DNA of 64,000 bases from Acidimicrobiia bacterium (GCA_020832495.1 JAFIEP010000052.1:1-64000); one strand, 5' to 3'. Counted from the stretch's first letter, positions 18,309 through 26,995 are shown. The notes: a model not told the origin generated them from the letters alone. A program made the numbers and translations.

Positions 18309-18310
18309 CC

Positions 18311-18664
18311 ATGCCTGCCACACCCACCAAGGGCCGCCGTTTCGGCGGCAGCGCCTCGCACCAGCGACTGATGATGGCCAACCTGGCTGCCTCGCTGTTC
18401 GCCGCCGAGGCCATCGTCACCACCGAGGCCAAGGCCAAGGCGCTCCGCCCGGTGGCCGAGAAGCTCATCACCAAGGCACGCAAGGGCGGTGTCCACAACC
18501 ACCGTCAGGTGGTGGCCTTCCTGGGCGACCGCGAGATGGCGTCGAAGCTGTTCGACGACATCGGGCCGCGCTACGCCGACCGTCCCGGTGGCTACCTGCG
18601 GATCCTCAAGCTGGGTCCGCGTCCGGGCGACAACGCCCCCATGGCCCGCATCGAACTGGTCTGA
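18311..18664 (+). CDS. rplQ: 50S ribosomal protein L17
   Basis: L17 is the usual last gene of the alpha operon. The 117-residue product [20 protein letters not shown]... has the L17 motif [20 protein letters not shown] and ends MARIELV. Unlike many actinobacterial L17 proteins it has no long C-terminal tail. Confidence 0.97.
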   Translation: MPATPTKGRRFGGSASHQRLMMANLAASLFAAEAIVTTEAKAKALRPVAEKLITKARKGGVHNHRQVVAFLGDREMASKLFDDIGPRYADRPGGYLRILKLGPRPGDNAPMARIELV

Positions 18665-18742
18665 CCCCCGCTGGGAAGCGTCGACGGGACGGGCTGTCGC
18701 CGGCCCGGCTGCGCCCGCCGTGGTGGACCCCGCCGGCGTGAA

Positions 18743-18748
18743 TATGAT
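18743..18748 (+). promoter_or_regulatory. -10 box of the SLH gene
   Basis: TATGAT ends 8 nt before ATG 18757. That spacing would place the transcription start at or next to the start codon. Confidence 0.45.
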
Positions 18749-18756
18749 GGTCGGCT

Positions 18757-19482
18757 ATGGACACACTGCCGACCTCCGCCCCAGCGAACCGACCGCTGCG
18801 GAGGGCAGGGCTGAGCTTCCTGGCGGGCGTGACGGTGGCCATGGCGTTCTTCGCCGGCGTGGTTGCCGCTCAAGGCCGCCAAGGCTTCAGTGATGTTCCG
18901 CCCTCGAGTCCGTTTTCCGCCGAGATCAACGCGCTGACCGACGCCTGTGTGGCGGGTGGCTACGACGACGGGACCTATCGCCCCACCGATCCCGTGAGCC
19001 GCCAGGCCATGGCGGCCTTTCTCATCCGAGCCGGTGGTGGGCTCAGCCAAGGCACCCGGGTCGGGTCGCTCACCACCGTCGTCGGTTCCCCGCTCGCCAA
19101 TTCCGTCACCAACACGCCCATCGCCGAAGTGGCGGTCACGGTGCCCGCCATGCCCGGCGACTGCGCCGTTCCGGTGCGGGTCACCGGCACCGCCAGCTTC
19201 TTCACCTACAACACCCGCGCCAACGTCTGCCACAACGTGAACGCCTGCTACGTGTGGACCACGGTGTCGCCCGTCGGGTCGCCCAGCACCCAGCAGTCCA
19301 CGACGGCGGTGACCGTCACCAACTGGGCGGACTCGCTGACGGTGGACGAGGTGTTCACCCAGCCGGCGGGCACCACGAGGACCTATCGGTTGCAGGTGCA
19401 CACCATCAACGTCAAGAGCCAGATGGTGGCGGTCCAGGGGACCCGCTCGATCATTGCTCAGACGGCGGCCTTCGGGCCCTGA
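18757..19482 (+). CDS. SLH-domain secreted protein
   Basis: The 241-residue protein has an N-terminal signal or anchor helix (about residues 18-40, ending VVAAQG). One S-layer homology domain follows at about residues 42-92: GFSDVPPSSPFSAEINALTD, then GGYDDGTYRPTDPVSRQAMA. SLH domains bind pyruvylated wall polymers or decorate cell-surface proteins. The rest (93-241) is a Thr/Val-rich beta-type domain with paired cysteines (CAVP, CHNVNACYVW) that I do not recognise. A polysaccharide pyruvyl transferase-family gene at 57923-59011 could in principle make an SLH ligand; that link is inference. Confidence 0.7.
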   Translation: MDTLPTSAPANRPLRRAGLSFLAGVTVAMAFFAGVVAAQGRQGFSDVPPSSPFSAEINALTDACVAGGYDDGTYRPTDPVSRQAMAAFLIRAGGGLSQGTRVGSLTTVVGSPLANSVTNTPIAEVAVTVPAMPGDCAVPVRVTGTASFFTYNTRANVCHNVNACYVWTTVSPVGSPSTQQSTTAVTVTNWADSLTVDEVFTQPAGTTRTYRLQVHTINVKSQMVAVQGTRSIIAQTAAFGP

Positions 19483-19546
19483 GGCAGCGCTGTCGAGTCC
19501 GGTGCCGAGTGCTCCCGGGCCCGGTCCGAGGACGACCTACCGGCGC

Positions 19547-21802
19547 TCACGAGGGTCGAAGCACTGCGCTGCGCTCCTCGAGCGCAGGCCCGAGGAATCG
19601 GCTCCACAGCTCCTCGGAGCTGCCGTCGGAGGCGTGGACCCCGTCGGGCAGGATGGCTCGTCGGTCGGCGTCGGCGAGCGATGCCAGCCAGCTCCACAGG
19701 TCGAGCACCCACACGTCGTCGCCCTCCTCGTCGGCCACGTCGTCGATGACGCCCATGTAGACGCCGGCACGCCGCTGGTACTCGTCGAGGCCGCCGGTCA
19801 CCAGGGCCGGTTCCGGTGGTGGGGTGACGAGGACCACCTCCGACGCCCCGGCGCGTCGTAGCAGGTCGACGGCGCGCTCGACCTGTTGGCGCAGGGCAGC
19901 GTCGAACACCGGGTCGCCGGGGCTGCGGCGGACGTCGTCGCCGTCGAAGACCCAGTCCTCCAGATCCCAGGTGCTGGCGAACACCACGGCGACGTCCACC
20001 TCGTGCTGGATGGTGCTGGCCGGCCACAGGACCTCCCACAGCTGGCAGTTCTCCGGCGGTCGGGCCAACTCGTCGGTGGTCAGGTGATCGGCGGTGCGTT
20101 CGCTCCGCTCGCCGTCGACCAACAGGCCACAGCCCAGGCCGGCCCAGCCGATGGCCGGCACGGCCACGGGATGGTCGTCTGACCAGCGGAACGTCCCCAC
20201 CCCGAAGGTCAATGCGCCCGAACCGCCGTAGACCGCCACCCCGCGTTCGTGCTCGAAGCGGAACACCGGCATGGCCATCGACCCAGTGCGCTCCAAGGCA
20301 TCCAGGGCCTCCTCACCCGTCATGGGCGGACCGTCCGTCGGTGACGTTGACCGTTGCCCCCGCAAGTCCTCGAGGGCGCCGGAATCGACAGCAGCGCCGG
20401 TGCGGAACTGCGCTTCGGCGGCTTCGAAGTCGATCTCTGGCGCACGCGACGGCACCAGCAGGGCAGCGACGGCCAGCAGCCCGATGGCGATCAGCAGCGC
20501 CCATCCCGGTCGGTGACGCAGCGCCAGCCCCACCTGGGAGACCAGCCCCACCCGCCGGGGCGACGACTCGACCTCCGAGGGAGAGACCGTGTCGTCGGAG
20601 TCGGAGTCGGAGTCGGAGCCGGAGTCGGCGTGACCGGCGACCTCTGTGGGGACCTGTGCCGGGACAGCTGCGGAGGCGGTCGGTGCGGGCGTCCCGCCGC
20701 CGACTCGGAATGCTCGGATGAGAGGCTGCTCGATCCAGTAGAAGCACAGGCCGCCCACGATGATCGAGATGCCGATCTGGACCAGGGCCAGCGATGTGCC
20801 GTCGAGACCGATGCGACCGTCGTCGAGCAGCTGGTAGAGCGGCCAGTGCAACACGTACACGGACAACGCCCACCGGCCGAGCGCCACCAGCGGCGCCAGC
20901 GACAGCACTGCGGTCACCAGTGGCGCCGCCACCAAGGTGGCCGCCAGCACCGCCACCGTCGGAATGGCGAACAACCCGAGGCCGCCCGAATAGAGCCAGT
21001 CGTTGTCGCGGTCGATGAAGGCCATGGTGGCCACCAAGGCGGCCAGGCCGGCCGCGCCGGCCATGCCGATCCAGCGTTGCGACGACGCCGGCAGGGTTTC
21101 GAGCGGTCGTCGGGCGACGAACTCAGCCAGGAGGACCCCGAAGAGGAACTCGCCGAGCCGCACGTGCGTGCCGTAGTAGGCGGCGTCGGGGGAGTGGGCG
21201 ATCACCAGCGGAATGGCGGCGCAGGCGGTGCCCAGAGCGGCCAGGATCCACAGTTTGGCCGCGTGACTCCCGCGAGAGAGGAAGGCGACCACCGCCAGGA
21301 TGCCGGGGAGCAGGAGGAAGGCCTGTTCCTCGAGCGACAGCGACCAGTAGTGCTGGAAGGCGGTGCCGGACTCCAACATGGCGCCGTAGGGTCGGTCGTC
21401 GGCCAGGAAGCGCCAGTTGGCCACCGAACCCATGGTGGCCAGGGCGTCGCCGAGCACCGTCTCCCGAGCGTGGCTGCCGCCGACCAGCGCGGTGACCACC
21501 ACCGCCCAGGCCACGCCGAGCAGGGTGACCGGGAGCAGGCGGCGGGCTCGGCGGCCCCAGAACGTGCGGAAGGCCCGTGGATCGCCCCGATCGTACGACC
21601 GACGCAGCGAGGCGCCGGCCAGGAAGCCGGCCAGCACGAAGAAGATGGTCATCCGGGCGAAACCACCGCGAACCCAGGTGAGCTCGGCGTGCCATGCCAG
21701 CATCCCGATGAGCGCGAAGCCGCGCAGTCCGTCGAGCGCGGCCACCCTTCCGGCGGTGACCGGACGGGGAGCGGCGGCGGAGGTGCGGGGGGTGGTCAGC
21801 AT
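19547..21802 (-). CDS. Acyltransferase-3 (OafA/YrhL-like) membrane protein with C-terminal SGNH-like domain
   Basis: This 751-residue protein has the N-terminal acyltransferase-3 domain: residues about 20-370 with ten or so helices, starting AALDGLRGFALIGMLAWHAE and containing FFVLAGFLAG and FWGRRARRLLP. After an acidic Ser/Asp linker (DSGSDSDSDSDD) there is a further TM segment and an extracytoplasmic domain with DGVHASD near the end, like block V of SGNH enzymes. A canonical GDS is not visible; the matching region reads GWAGLGCG, so the esterase-like domain may be non-catalytic. Such proteins O-acylate surface glycans or peptidoglycan. It faces away from truA. Confidence 0.8.
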   Translation of the reverse strand: MLTTPRTSAAAPRPVTAGRVAALDGLRGFALIGMLAWHAELTWVRGGFARMTIFFVLAGFLAGASLRRSYDRGDPRAFRTFWGRRARRLLPVTLLGVAWAVVVTALVGGSHARETVLGDALATMGSVANWRFLADDRPYGAMLESGTAFQHYWSLSLEEQAFLLLPGILAVVAFLSRGSHAAKLWILAALGTACAAIPLVIAHSPDAAYYGTHVRLGEFLFGVLLAEFVARRPLETLPASSQRWIGMAGAAGLAALVATMAFIDRDNDWLYSGGLGLFAIPTVAVLAATLVAAPLVTAVLSLAPLVALGRWALSVYVLHWPLYQLLDDGRIGLDGTSLALVQIGISIIVGGLCFYWIEQPLIRAFRVGGGTPAPTASAAVPAQVPTEVAGHADSGSDSDSDSDDTVSPSEVESSPRRVGLVSQVGLALRHRPGWALLIAIGLLAVAALLVPSRAPEIDFEAAEAQFRTGAAVDSGALEDLRGQRSTSPTDGPPMTGEEALDALERTGSMAMPVFRFEHERGVAVYGGSGALTFGVGTFRWSDDHPVAVPAIGWAGLGCGLLVDGERSERTADHLTTDELARPPENCQLWEVLWPASTIQHEVDVAVVFASTWDLEDWVFDGDDVRRSPGDPVFDAALRQQVERAVDLLRRAGASEVVLVTPPPEPALVTGGLDEYQRRAGVYMGVIDDVADEEGDDVWVLDLWSWLASLADADRRAILPDGVHASDGSSEELWSRFLGPALEERSAVLRPS

Positions 21803-21900
21803 GGGGACGTCGCCCGTCGGCGTCCGAGGCGCCGGGACAGTTCCACCAGTCTTACCGCCTCGGCTGTCGGCGGCTACCCACCCCCCCGGGTCCCACGGGC

Positions 21901-21906
21901 CATGAT
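21901..21906 (+). promoter_or_regulatory. -10-like box of truA
   Basis: CATGAT ends exactly 6 nt before GTG 21913. It lacks the first T of TANNNT, so it is weaker than other boxes in the window. Confidence 0.3.
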
Positions 21907-21912
21907 GGCCGA

Positions 21913-22788
21913 GTGAGCCTCTTCGAGCACCTCGACGACGATGCCTCGTCGGCCGATCACCCCGCCGACTCCTCCGATGAACGTGCCGGGACCTCGGCGG
22001 GTCCGCTCGACGCGGGCCCGACCGACCGGGTGGCCATGACCCTGGCCTACGACGGCACCGGCTTCAGGGGCTTCGCCCACCAACGCGACCAGCGGACGGT
22101 GGCCGGTGTGCTCGCCGCTGCGGTCGAGCGGGTGGCGGGCGTGCCCGTGGAGATCACCTGCGCCGGCCGCACCGACGCCGGCGTGCACGCCCGCGCCCAG
22201 GTCGTCACCTTCGACCTCCCAGTCGACGGTGTCACCCCGGAGCGGCTGGTCAGCGGGGTGAACGGGCTGTGCGCACCCGAGATCGTCGTGCGGTCCGCCC
22301 GGTTGGTGGCCGACGGCTTCGACGCCCGTCGGTCGGCGCTGTGGCGTCGCTACCGCTACTCGGTGCTCAACGCCCCGGCGCCGGACCCGTTCCTGGCCGC
22401 CACCACGTGGTGGGTGGCCGAACCGCTCGATGTGCGATCGATGACGCTGGCCTGCGATCCGTTCATCGGGGAACACGACTTCAGCTCCTTCTGCCGCCGA
22501 CCCAAGGTGCCTGCCGGCGTGGAGCCGCCGTCACTCGTGCGGCGGGTCATCGACCTGCGATGGGAACGAGCGCCCGACGAGGTTCTGCACCTGTGGATCG
22601 AGGCATCGTCGTTCTGCCACCAGATGGTGCGGTCGGTGGTGGGGACCCTCGTGGAGGTCGGTCGAGGGAAACGTCGCGCCGGGGAGATGGCCGGCGTCAT
22701 CCGCGCCCGCGACCGCCACGCCGCCGGTCAGATGGCCCCGGCCCAGGGGCTGTGCCTGTGGGAGGTGGGCTACCCCGATGATCCGTGA
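21913..22788 (+). CDS. truA: tRNA pseudouridine(38-40) synthase TruA
   Basis: TruA makes pseudouridine at positions 38-40 of tRNA anticodon arms. The 291-residue product has the catalytic motif CAGRTDAGVHARAQ with Asp88, and the family segments LAYDGTGFRGFAHQ and SFCHQMVRSVVGTLVEVGRG. About 38 N-terminal residues (Asp/Ser-rich) precede the core. Starts inside the core would lose the first strand, so GTG 21913 is kept. truA after the alpha operon and before rplM is the usual actinobacterial order, here interrupted by the encapsulin genes. Confidence 0.93.
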   Translation: MSLFEHLDDDASSADHPADSSDERAGTSAGPLDAGPTDRVAMTLAYDGTGFRGFAHQRDQRTVAGVLAAAVERVAGVPVEITCAGRTDAGVHARAQVVTFDLPVDGVTPERLVSGVNGLCAPEIVVRSARLVADGFDARRSALWRRYRYSVLNAPAPDPFLAATTWWVAEPLDVRSMTLACDPFIGEHDFSSFCRRPKVPAGVEPPSLVRRVIDLRWERAPDEVLHLWIEASSFCHQMVRSVVGTLVEVGRGKRRAGEMAGVIRARDRHAAGQMAPAQGLCLWEVGYPDDP

Positions 22789-22854
22789 TGCCGTTCGACC
22801 GGGCCGCGGTGGACCGCCGCCGCCGCCGGCGCGACGGTTCGTCCGCTGAGCGCC

Positions 22855-22860
22855 TACATT
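22855..22860 (+). promoter_or_regulatory. Candidate -10 of the encapsulin operon
   Basis: TACATT lies 70 nt before the GTG of the ferritin-like gene. No good -35 is visible at 16-18 bp. The leader includes two adjacent copies of CCATACAG (22901-22916) just before the Shine-Dalgarno AAAGGAG (22919-22925). No DtxR or Fur-like palindrome was seen here. Confidence 0.35.
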
Positions 22861-22930
22861 GCACTCGGGCCGTGTCCACCGGGAGCGGCGGCCCAGCCAG
22901 CCATACAGCCATACAGCCAAAGGAGTTCAG

Positions 22931-23305
22931 GTGGCAGCATCGAGCGGCTCACTGCACGAATCACCCGACGTTCTCGACGCCGAGACCGTCGACCGCCATC
23001 GAGCGATCGTGTCGATCATGGAGGAGATGGAGGCGGTCGACTGGTACGACCAGCGGGCCGAGGCCACCCACGATCCCGAACTGGCCGCCGTCCTGCGTCA
23101 CAACCGTGACGAGGAGAAGGAGCACGCGGCCATGACGCTCGAGTGGCTGCGGCGCCACGACGACGGATGGGACCACGAGTTGCGCACCTACCTGTTCACC
23201 GAGGGTCCGATCCTCGACCTCGAGCACGCCGACCACGACGAAGGCGTCGGTGACCGAGGCGCGGACGGCAGCCTGGGCATCGGCAGCCTGAAGGAGACAT
23301 CATGA
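22931..23305 (+). CDS. Encapsulated ferritin (EncFtn)
   Basis: This 124-residue cargo protein is predicted to oxidise Fe(II) inside an encapsulin shell. GTG 22931 is chosen because AAAGGAG ends 5 nt upstream; the longer open frame from 22859 has no such site. With this start, Glu32, Glu62 and His65 fall at the same numbers as the ferroxidase ligands known from Rhodospirillum rubrum EncFtn, and Glu31, Glu34 and Trp38 are also present (IMEEMEAVDWY, then NRDEEKEHAAM). The family helical hairpin is followed by HDDGWDHELRTYLFTE. The C-terminal DGSLGIGSLKE (residues 112-122) is a typical encapsulation peptide. The stop overlaps the shell gene start (ATGA). Confidence 0.94.
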   Translation: MAASSGSLHESPDVLDAETVDRHRAIVSIMEEMEAVDWYDQRAEATHDPELAAVLRHNRDEEKEHAAMTLEWLRRHDDGWDHELRTYLFTEGPILDLEHADHDEGVGDRGADGSLGIGSLKETS

Positions 23306-24111
23306 ACCACCTGATGCGAGAGCTGGCACCCATCAGCGAAGCGGCGTGGTCGGAGATCGACGACGAGGCGTCGCAGACGCTGCGCCACATCCTGGCCGCC
23401 CGCAAGCTGGTCGATTTCACCGGCCCGCTGGGTTGGTCGGCCGCCTCGGTGGCCACCGGCCGGCTGACCGACCTCGGCGACGGCCCCAACGACGGCGTGC
23501 AGGCCGCCCAACGTGGGGTGCAGCCCCTCGTGGAGCTGCGCACGCCCTTCACGCTGTCACGTCGCGAGCTCGAGACGGTCGATCGGGGTTCGTGCGACGC
23601 CGAACTCGACGCCGTCCGCTTCGCTGCTCGCTCGGCAGCCATCGCCGAGGACAAGGCGATCTTCCACGGCTTCGCGGCGGGAGGCATCACCGGCGTCACC
23701 GAGGCCAGCCCGCACGACCCAGTGGGGATCGACGCCGACTACGAGCGGTACCCCTCCTTCGTGGCACAGGGCATGTCGACGCTGAAGAAGGCCGGGGTGG
23801 CCGGTCCGTACGCCATCGCCCTCGGACCGCGCTGCTACACCGGCGTCGTCGAGCAGTCCGAGATGGGCGGCTACCCGGTGCTCGAGCACCTGCGGCTCAT
23901 TCTCGGCGGTCCGGTGGTCTGGGCTCCCGGCGTCGACGGGGCCGTCATCGTCAGCCAGCGTGGTGGGGACATCGAGGTCGTGTGCGGTCAGGACTTCTCC
24001 GTCGGCTATCACCATCACGACGCCGAGAGCGTGGAGCTCTACCTGGTGGAGACGCTCACCGTCCGGGTGTGCGCTCCCGAGGCTGCCATCCACTTGGCCT
24101 ATCTCGACTGA
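23302..24111 (+). CDS. Encapsulin shell protein, family 1
   Basis: This 269-residue protein has the HK97 capsid fold and self-assembles into a nanocompartment. Family 1 features are clear: N-terminal MNHLMRELAPISEAAWSEID, FTGPLGWSAASVATGR, GVQPLVELRTPFTLSRRELE, and the C-terminal GGDIEVVCGQDFSVGYHHHD followed by YLVETLTVRV. The length fits a T=1 shell of 60 subunits. It follows the ferritin-like cargo with overlapping codons, so the two are co-expressed. The likely role is iron storage and protection from Fenton chemistry. No metal-dependent regulator or operator is next to it. Confidence 0.94.
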   Translation: MNHLMRELAPISEAAWSEIDDEASQTLRHILAARKLVDFTGPLGWSAASVATGRLTDLGDGPNDGVQAAQRGVQPLVELRTPFTLSRRELETVDRGSCDAELDAVRFAARSAAIAEDKAIFHGFAAGGITGVTEASPHDPVGIDADYERYPSFVAQGMSTLKKAGVAGPYAIALGPRCYTGVVEQSEMGGYPVLEHLRLILGGPVVWAPGVDGAVIVSQRGGDIEVVCGQDFSVGYHHHDAESVELYLVETLTVRVCAPEAAIHLAYLD

Positions 24112-24163
24112 TCCCGACATACGGACCGTTCCCGACCGAGAGCCCGGGCCCTCGCCGGGCCGG

Positions 24164-24193
24164 TTTGCCCAGCCGCGAGCTGGGCCGTAACCT
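24164..24193 (+). promoter_or_regulatory. Candidate promoter of rplM-rpsI
   Basis: TTTGCC (24164-24169) and TAACCT (24188-24193) are 18 bp apart; TTGCCC with 17 bp is an equal reading. It would give a leader of about 125 nt before rplM. A GCCCGG/CCGGGC stem (24142-24160) just upstream may mark the end of the encapsulin transcript. The 212-bp gap is otherwise unremarkable. Confidence 0.45.
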
Positions 24194-24323
24194 TGCCAGT
24201 CGGCCCGGTCACTGCCGGTCGGGTCACGGCCCGCCCCGGCGGGTCGACGGGAGACGGCCGCCGGTCGGTCACGACCTCGCCATCCCAGTTCGTAGTTCCA
24301 CCCCGTAGACGAGAGGCACGCGC

Positions 24324-24770
24324 GTGCGCACCTACTCCCCGAAAGCCAGCGAGATCACGCGTGATTGGTACGTCGTGGACGCCGAGGGCATGGTCCTCGG
24401 GCGTCTCGCCACCGAGGTCGCCCGCCTCCTGCGTGGCAAGCACAAGCCCATCTTCGTGCCCCACATGGACTGCGGCGACCACGTGATCATCGTGAACGCC
24501 GACAAGGTGGTCCTCACCTCCGACAAGGCCGAGCGCAAGCTGATGCACCGCCACTCTGGGTACCCGGGCGGCATCCGCACCCGCACCTACGGTGACTGGC
24601 TGGCTCGCCAGCCGGCCGAGGCCGTCCGCTCCAGCGTGACCGGCATGCTGCCCAAGAATCGCCTCGGTCGTCAGATGCGTCGCAAGCTGAAGGTCTACGC
24701 CGGGCCCACCCATCCCCATGCTGCCCAGCAACCCACTCCGCTGAGCTTCGAGCACGCCCGGGCCCGCTGA
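24324..24770 (+). CDS. rplM: 50S ribosomal protein L13
   Basis: L13 is an early large-subunit assembly protein. The 148-residue product starts with GTG 24324 (MRTYSPKASEITRDWYVVDA...) and has the signature VLGRLATEVARLLRGKHKP and GMLPKNRLGRQMRRKLKVYA. The conventional partner rpsI follows after 23 nt. Confidence 0.97.
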   Translation: MRTYSPKASEITRDWYVVDAEGMVLGRLATEVARLLRGKHKPIFVPHMDCGDHVIIVNADKVVLTSDKAERKLMHRHSGYPGGIRTRTYGDWLARQPAEAVRSSVTGMLPKNRLGRQMRRKLKVYAGPTHPHAAQQPTPLSFEHARAR

Positions 24771-24793
24771 GGGTCACGAGAGGATTTCTGATC

Positions 24794-25186
24794 ATGAGCA
24801 AGCCCCTCACCCAGACGACCGGTCGACGCAAGCGGGCCGTTGCCCGGGCGCGGCTGCGGCCCGGCACCGGCGTGGTCACCGTCAACGGCAAGCCGATCGG
24901 CGACTACTTCCCTTCGGACACCCAGGTCATGGTGTCCACCGACCCGCTGCGGGTGACCGGCACCGATGAGGTGTACGACGTCGACGCCACCATCAACGGC
25001 GGCGGCTTCACCGGCCAGGCCGGGGCGCTGCGTATGGCCATTGCCCGGAGCCTTGTCGAACTCGACGAAGAGCTGCGCGCCGAGTTGAAGAGCCAGGGCC
25101 ACCTCACGCGCGACCCGCGCAAGAAGGAGTCCAAGAAGTACGGCCTCAAGAAGGCCCGCAAGGCTCCGCAGTACTCCAAGCGCTGA
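24794..25186 (+). CDS. rpsI: 30S ribosomal protein S9
   Basis: The C-terminal tail of S9 contacts P-site tRNA. The 130-residue product has TTGRRKRAVARARLRPGTG, GGGFTGQAGALRMAIARSLV and the invariant C-terminal RKAPQYSKR. GAGAGGA upstream acts as the ribosome-binding site. A strong hairpin follows, shared with convergent hemE. Confidence 0.98.
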   Translation: MSKPLTQTTGRRKRAVARARLRPGTGVVTVNGKPIGDYFPSDTQVMVSTDPLRVTGTDEVYDVDATINGGGFTGQAGALRMAIARSLVELDEELRAELKSQGHLTRDPRKKESKKYGLKKARKAPQYSKR

Positions 25187-25220
25187 TCCGGCACCGCCCG
25201 GACAGCAGCTGACGCACCTC

Positions 25221-25247
25221 GACGGCGCCGCTTCAGGCGGCGCCGTC
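25221..25247. terminator. Bidirectional hairpin between rpsI and hemE
   Basis: GACGGCGCCGC (25221-25231) and GCGGCGCCGTC (25237-25247) form a perfect 11-bp stem with a TTCAG loop. One arm and the loop overlap the last codons and stop of hemE. There is no T-run. Being placed between convergent genes it probably ends or stabilises both transcripts. Confidence 0.6.
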
Positions 25248-26294
25248 GGCGCGCCCCTCGGCGTGCACCAGTTCCACGACGCGCTCGAGCACGGCCGGGT
25301 CCGTCTCGGGCAGCACGCCGTGGCCGAGGTTGAAGACGTGGCCGGGATGGCCGGCGTTGCGACGCAGGACGTCACGGGTGGCGGCGTCCACCACCTCCCA
25401 CGGGGCCAGGCACAGTGCCGGGTCCAGGTTGCCCTGCAGTGCCCGGTCGGGTGGCACGCGAGTGCGGGCCACGTCGAGGGGCACCCGCCAGTCCACGCCC
25501 ACCACCTCGGCGCCGGCGTCGGCCATCAACCCCAGGAGCTCGCCGGTGCCCACCCCGAAGTGGATGCGAGGGACGTCGAGGTCGGCCACGCCGTCGAACA
25601 CGCGCCTCGAGTGCGGCAGGACGTAGCGGGCGTAGTCCGGCGGGGACAGCGCACCGGCCCACGAGTCGAACACCTGCACCGCCCGGGCGCCATTGGTCAC
25701 CTGCGAGCGCAGTGACGTCACCGCCAGGTCCACCAGGCGGTCCATCAGGTCGTGCCACAGCGGCTCGTCACCGGCCATGAGCGCCTTGGTGCGACCGTAG
25801 GTGCGCGACGGGCGTCCTTCGATGAGATAGGAGGCAACGGTGAACGGTGCCCCGGCGAACCCGATGAGTGGCACCGACGCCGGCAGCTCGGTGCACAGGG
25901 CGCGCACGGTGTCGAGCACGTAGGGGGTGTCGACCTCGGGTTCGAGCGGCCGGAGACGCTCGAGATCGGCGCGACGTGCGAAGGGCTGCTCCACCACCGG
26001 TCCGGTGCCGGGGGCGACGTCGACACCGAAGCCGATGGCCGCCACCGGCACCACGATGTCGGAGTACAAGATGGCGGCGTCCACCCCGTAGCGCTGCACG
26101 GGTTGCAGGGTCAGTTCGCAGGCCAAGTCGGCGTCGGCGATGGCGTCGAGGATCGACCCGCTCCCTCGTCGAGCCCGGTACTCGGGCAGGCTGCGTCCGG
26201 CCTGTCGCATGAACCACACCGGAACCCGGTCACCGGGGAGTCCCCGGCAGGCCCGGAGGAAGTGAGGGAGGTCCACTGCTGCGCTGCTGTCCAC
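25233..26294 (-). CDS. hemE: Uroporphyrinogen decarboxylase
   Basis: HemE converts uroporphyrinogen III to coproporphyrinogen III in heme synthesis. The 353-residue product has the family signatures [39 protein letters not shown] and [13 protein letters not shown]. The frame is open upstream to 26579, but GTG 26294 gives the family length and follows a TAGCCT box by 7 nt, consistent with a leaderless start. It is convergent with rpsI. No other heme gene is adjacent. Confidence 0.95.
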   Translation of the reverse strand: MDSSAAVDLPHFLRACRGLPGDRVPVWFMRQAGRSLPEYRARRGSGSILDAIADADLACELTLQPVQRYGVDAAILYSDIVVPVAAIGFGVDVAPGTGPVVEQPFARRADLERLRPLEPEVDTPYVLDTVRALCTELPASVPLIGFAGAPFTVASYLIEGRPSRTYGRTKALMAGDEPLWHDLMDRLVDLAVTSLRSQVTNGARAVQVFDSWAGALSPPDYARYVLPHSRRVFDGVADLDVPRIHFGVGTGELLGLMADAGAEVVGVDWRVPLDVARTRVPPDRALQGNLDPALCLAPWEVVDAATRDVLRRNAGHPGHVFNLGHGVLPETDPAVLERVVELVHAEGRADGAA

Positions 26295-26301
26295 CCGACG
26301 G

Positions 26302-26307
26302 AGGCTA
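26302..26307 (-). promoter_or_regulatory. -10 box of hemE
   Basis: On the minus strand TAGCCT ends 7 nt before GTG 26294. No Shine-Dalgarno is visible, so a leaderless transcript is likely. Confidence 0.5.
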
Positions 26308-26396
26308 ATGGGGGTTCGCCGGCGGGGGAGCAATCGCGGGTCACCCACCGGCGACCGGACCGACCACGCGACGGGGAGTTGGACCAGACTGCGGTG

Positions 26397-26660
26397 ATGC
26401 GCCGATCCATCGACGACTACCCGTTCGATCCCGCCGACTATCCGCCGTCCTACGACGAGGAGGAACTGACCCCCATCTCGTGGGCGGTGGCCATCAGCGA
26501 CGACTACGAGGATGCCGAGCCGCGGCTGGTGCTCACCGTGGAAGAGGTCGGCCAGGCCGGTCGAGGGCTGGTGGGCCACCTGTCACCGAGCATCGCCCGA
26601 CGCCTGCGGGTTGCCCTGCGCGACGGCCTCCGAGAGATCGGCGAGGATCCCGGGGCGTAG
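26397..26660 (+). CDS. Small protein of unknown function
   Basis: ATG 26397 opens an 87-residue acidic protein, [20 protein letters not shown]... It has a Pro/Tyr/Asp-rich N-terminus and a C-terminal helix-like part ([20 protein letters not shown]). I recognise no domain. The longer upstream frame is antisense to hemE and looks spurious. It is divergent from hemE across 102 bp; CAGACT (26385-26390) lies 6 nt before the ATG. Coding is supported by the conserved-looking amino-acid pattern and tight position but not by homology I can name. Confidence 0.5.
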   Translation: MRRSIDDYPFDPADYPPSYDEEELTPISWAVAISDDYEDAEPRLVLTVEEVGQAGRGLVGHLSPSIARRLRVALRDGLREIGEDPGA

Positions 26661-26684
26661 CCGGTCGGCGGCGTGCCGGCGCGC

Positions 26685-26954
26685 TCAGCTCAGCTTGACG
26701 AAGAGCTTCTCGAGTTCGTCGGCGTCCATGCCCTCGTCAGCCGCCCGTTCGGGGTCGGCCACACAGTGGCGCATGCCGGCGGCCATCAGCCGGTATCCCA
26801 CCCGGTCGAGTGCCGCCTTGGCCGCAGCGAGTTGGGTCACGACGTCGCGGCAGTCCTTGCCCTCGTCCAGCATCCGCTGGATGCCGCGGATCTGACCCTC
26901 GAGTCGGGCGAGGCGTCGTCGTACGTCGTCGTTCACATCGTCGGGGAACTGCAC
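26685..26954 (-). CDS. CsoR/RcnR-family (DUF156) transcriptional repressor
   Basis: This 89-residue all-helical repressor starts at GTG 26954, preceded by GAAGGAG at good spacing. The family core VRRRLARLEGQIRGIQRMLD is followed by Cys35 and Cys64 with the usual 29-residue separation. In copper-sensing CsoR the third ligand is His (H61 in M. tuberculosis); the equivalent position here is Gly60, in LMAAGMRHCV. A two-cysteine site without that His is typical of persulfide-sensing CstR-type members, so copper sensing is doubtful. A perfect palindromic operator lies 42 bp upstream and suggests autorepression. No obvious copper or sulfur target gene is adjacent. Confidence 0.87.
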   Translation of the reverse strand: MQFPDDVNDDVRRRLARLEGQIRGIQRMLDEGKDCRDVVTQLAAAKAALDRVGYRLMAAGMRHCVADPERAADEGMDADELEKLFVKLS

Positions 26955-26976
26955 GGTGGCTCCTTCGGTCGGCACC

Positions 26977-26982
26977 ATGCTA
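26977..26982 (-). promoter_or_regulatory. -10 box of the CsoR-family gene
   Basis: Minus-strand TAGCAT ends 22 nt before GTG 26954. A -35 at 17 bp spacing (27000-27005) would lie inside the palindromic operator, so a bound repressor would block RNA polymerase. Confidence 0.5.
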
Positions 26983-26995
26983 CCAGCTCGTCTCA

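Noticed and set aside
16626-18323. 565-codon minus-strand frame opposite rpsD and rpoA
   Set aside because: It lies fully antisense to two certain genes, with His/Gly/Asp-rich composition and no recognisable domain.
21803-21912. Possible extra small gene between the acyltransferase and truA
   Set aside because: The 109-bp divergent gap has no start with a ribosome-binding site and is explained by two promoters.
20354-21916. 520-codon plus-strand frame opposite the acyltransferase
   Set aside because: It is antisense to a clear membrane protein. The Gln/Arg/Gly-rich product has no features.
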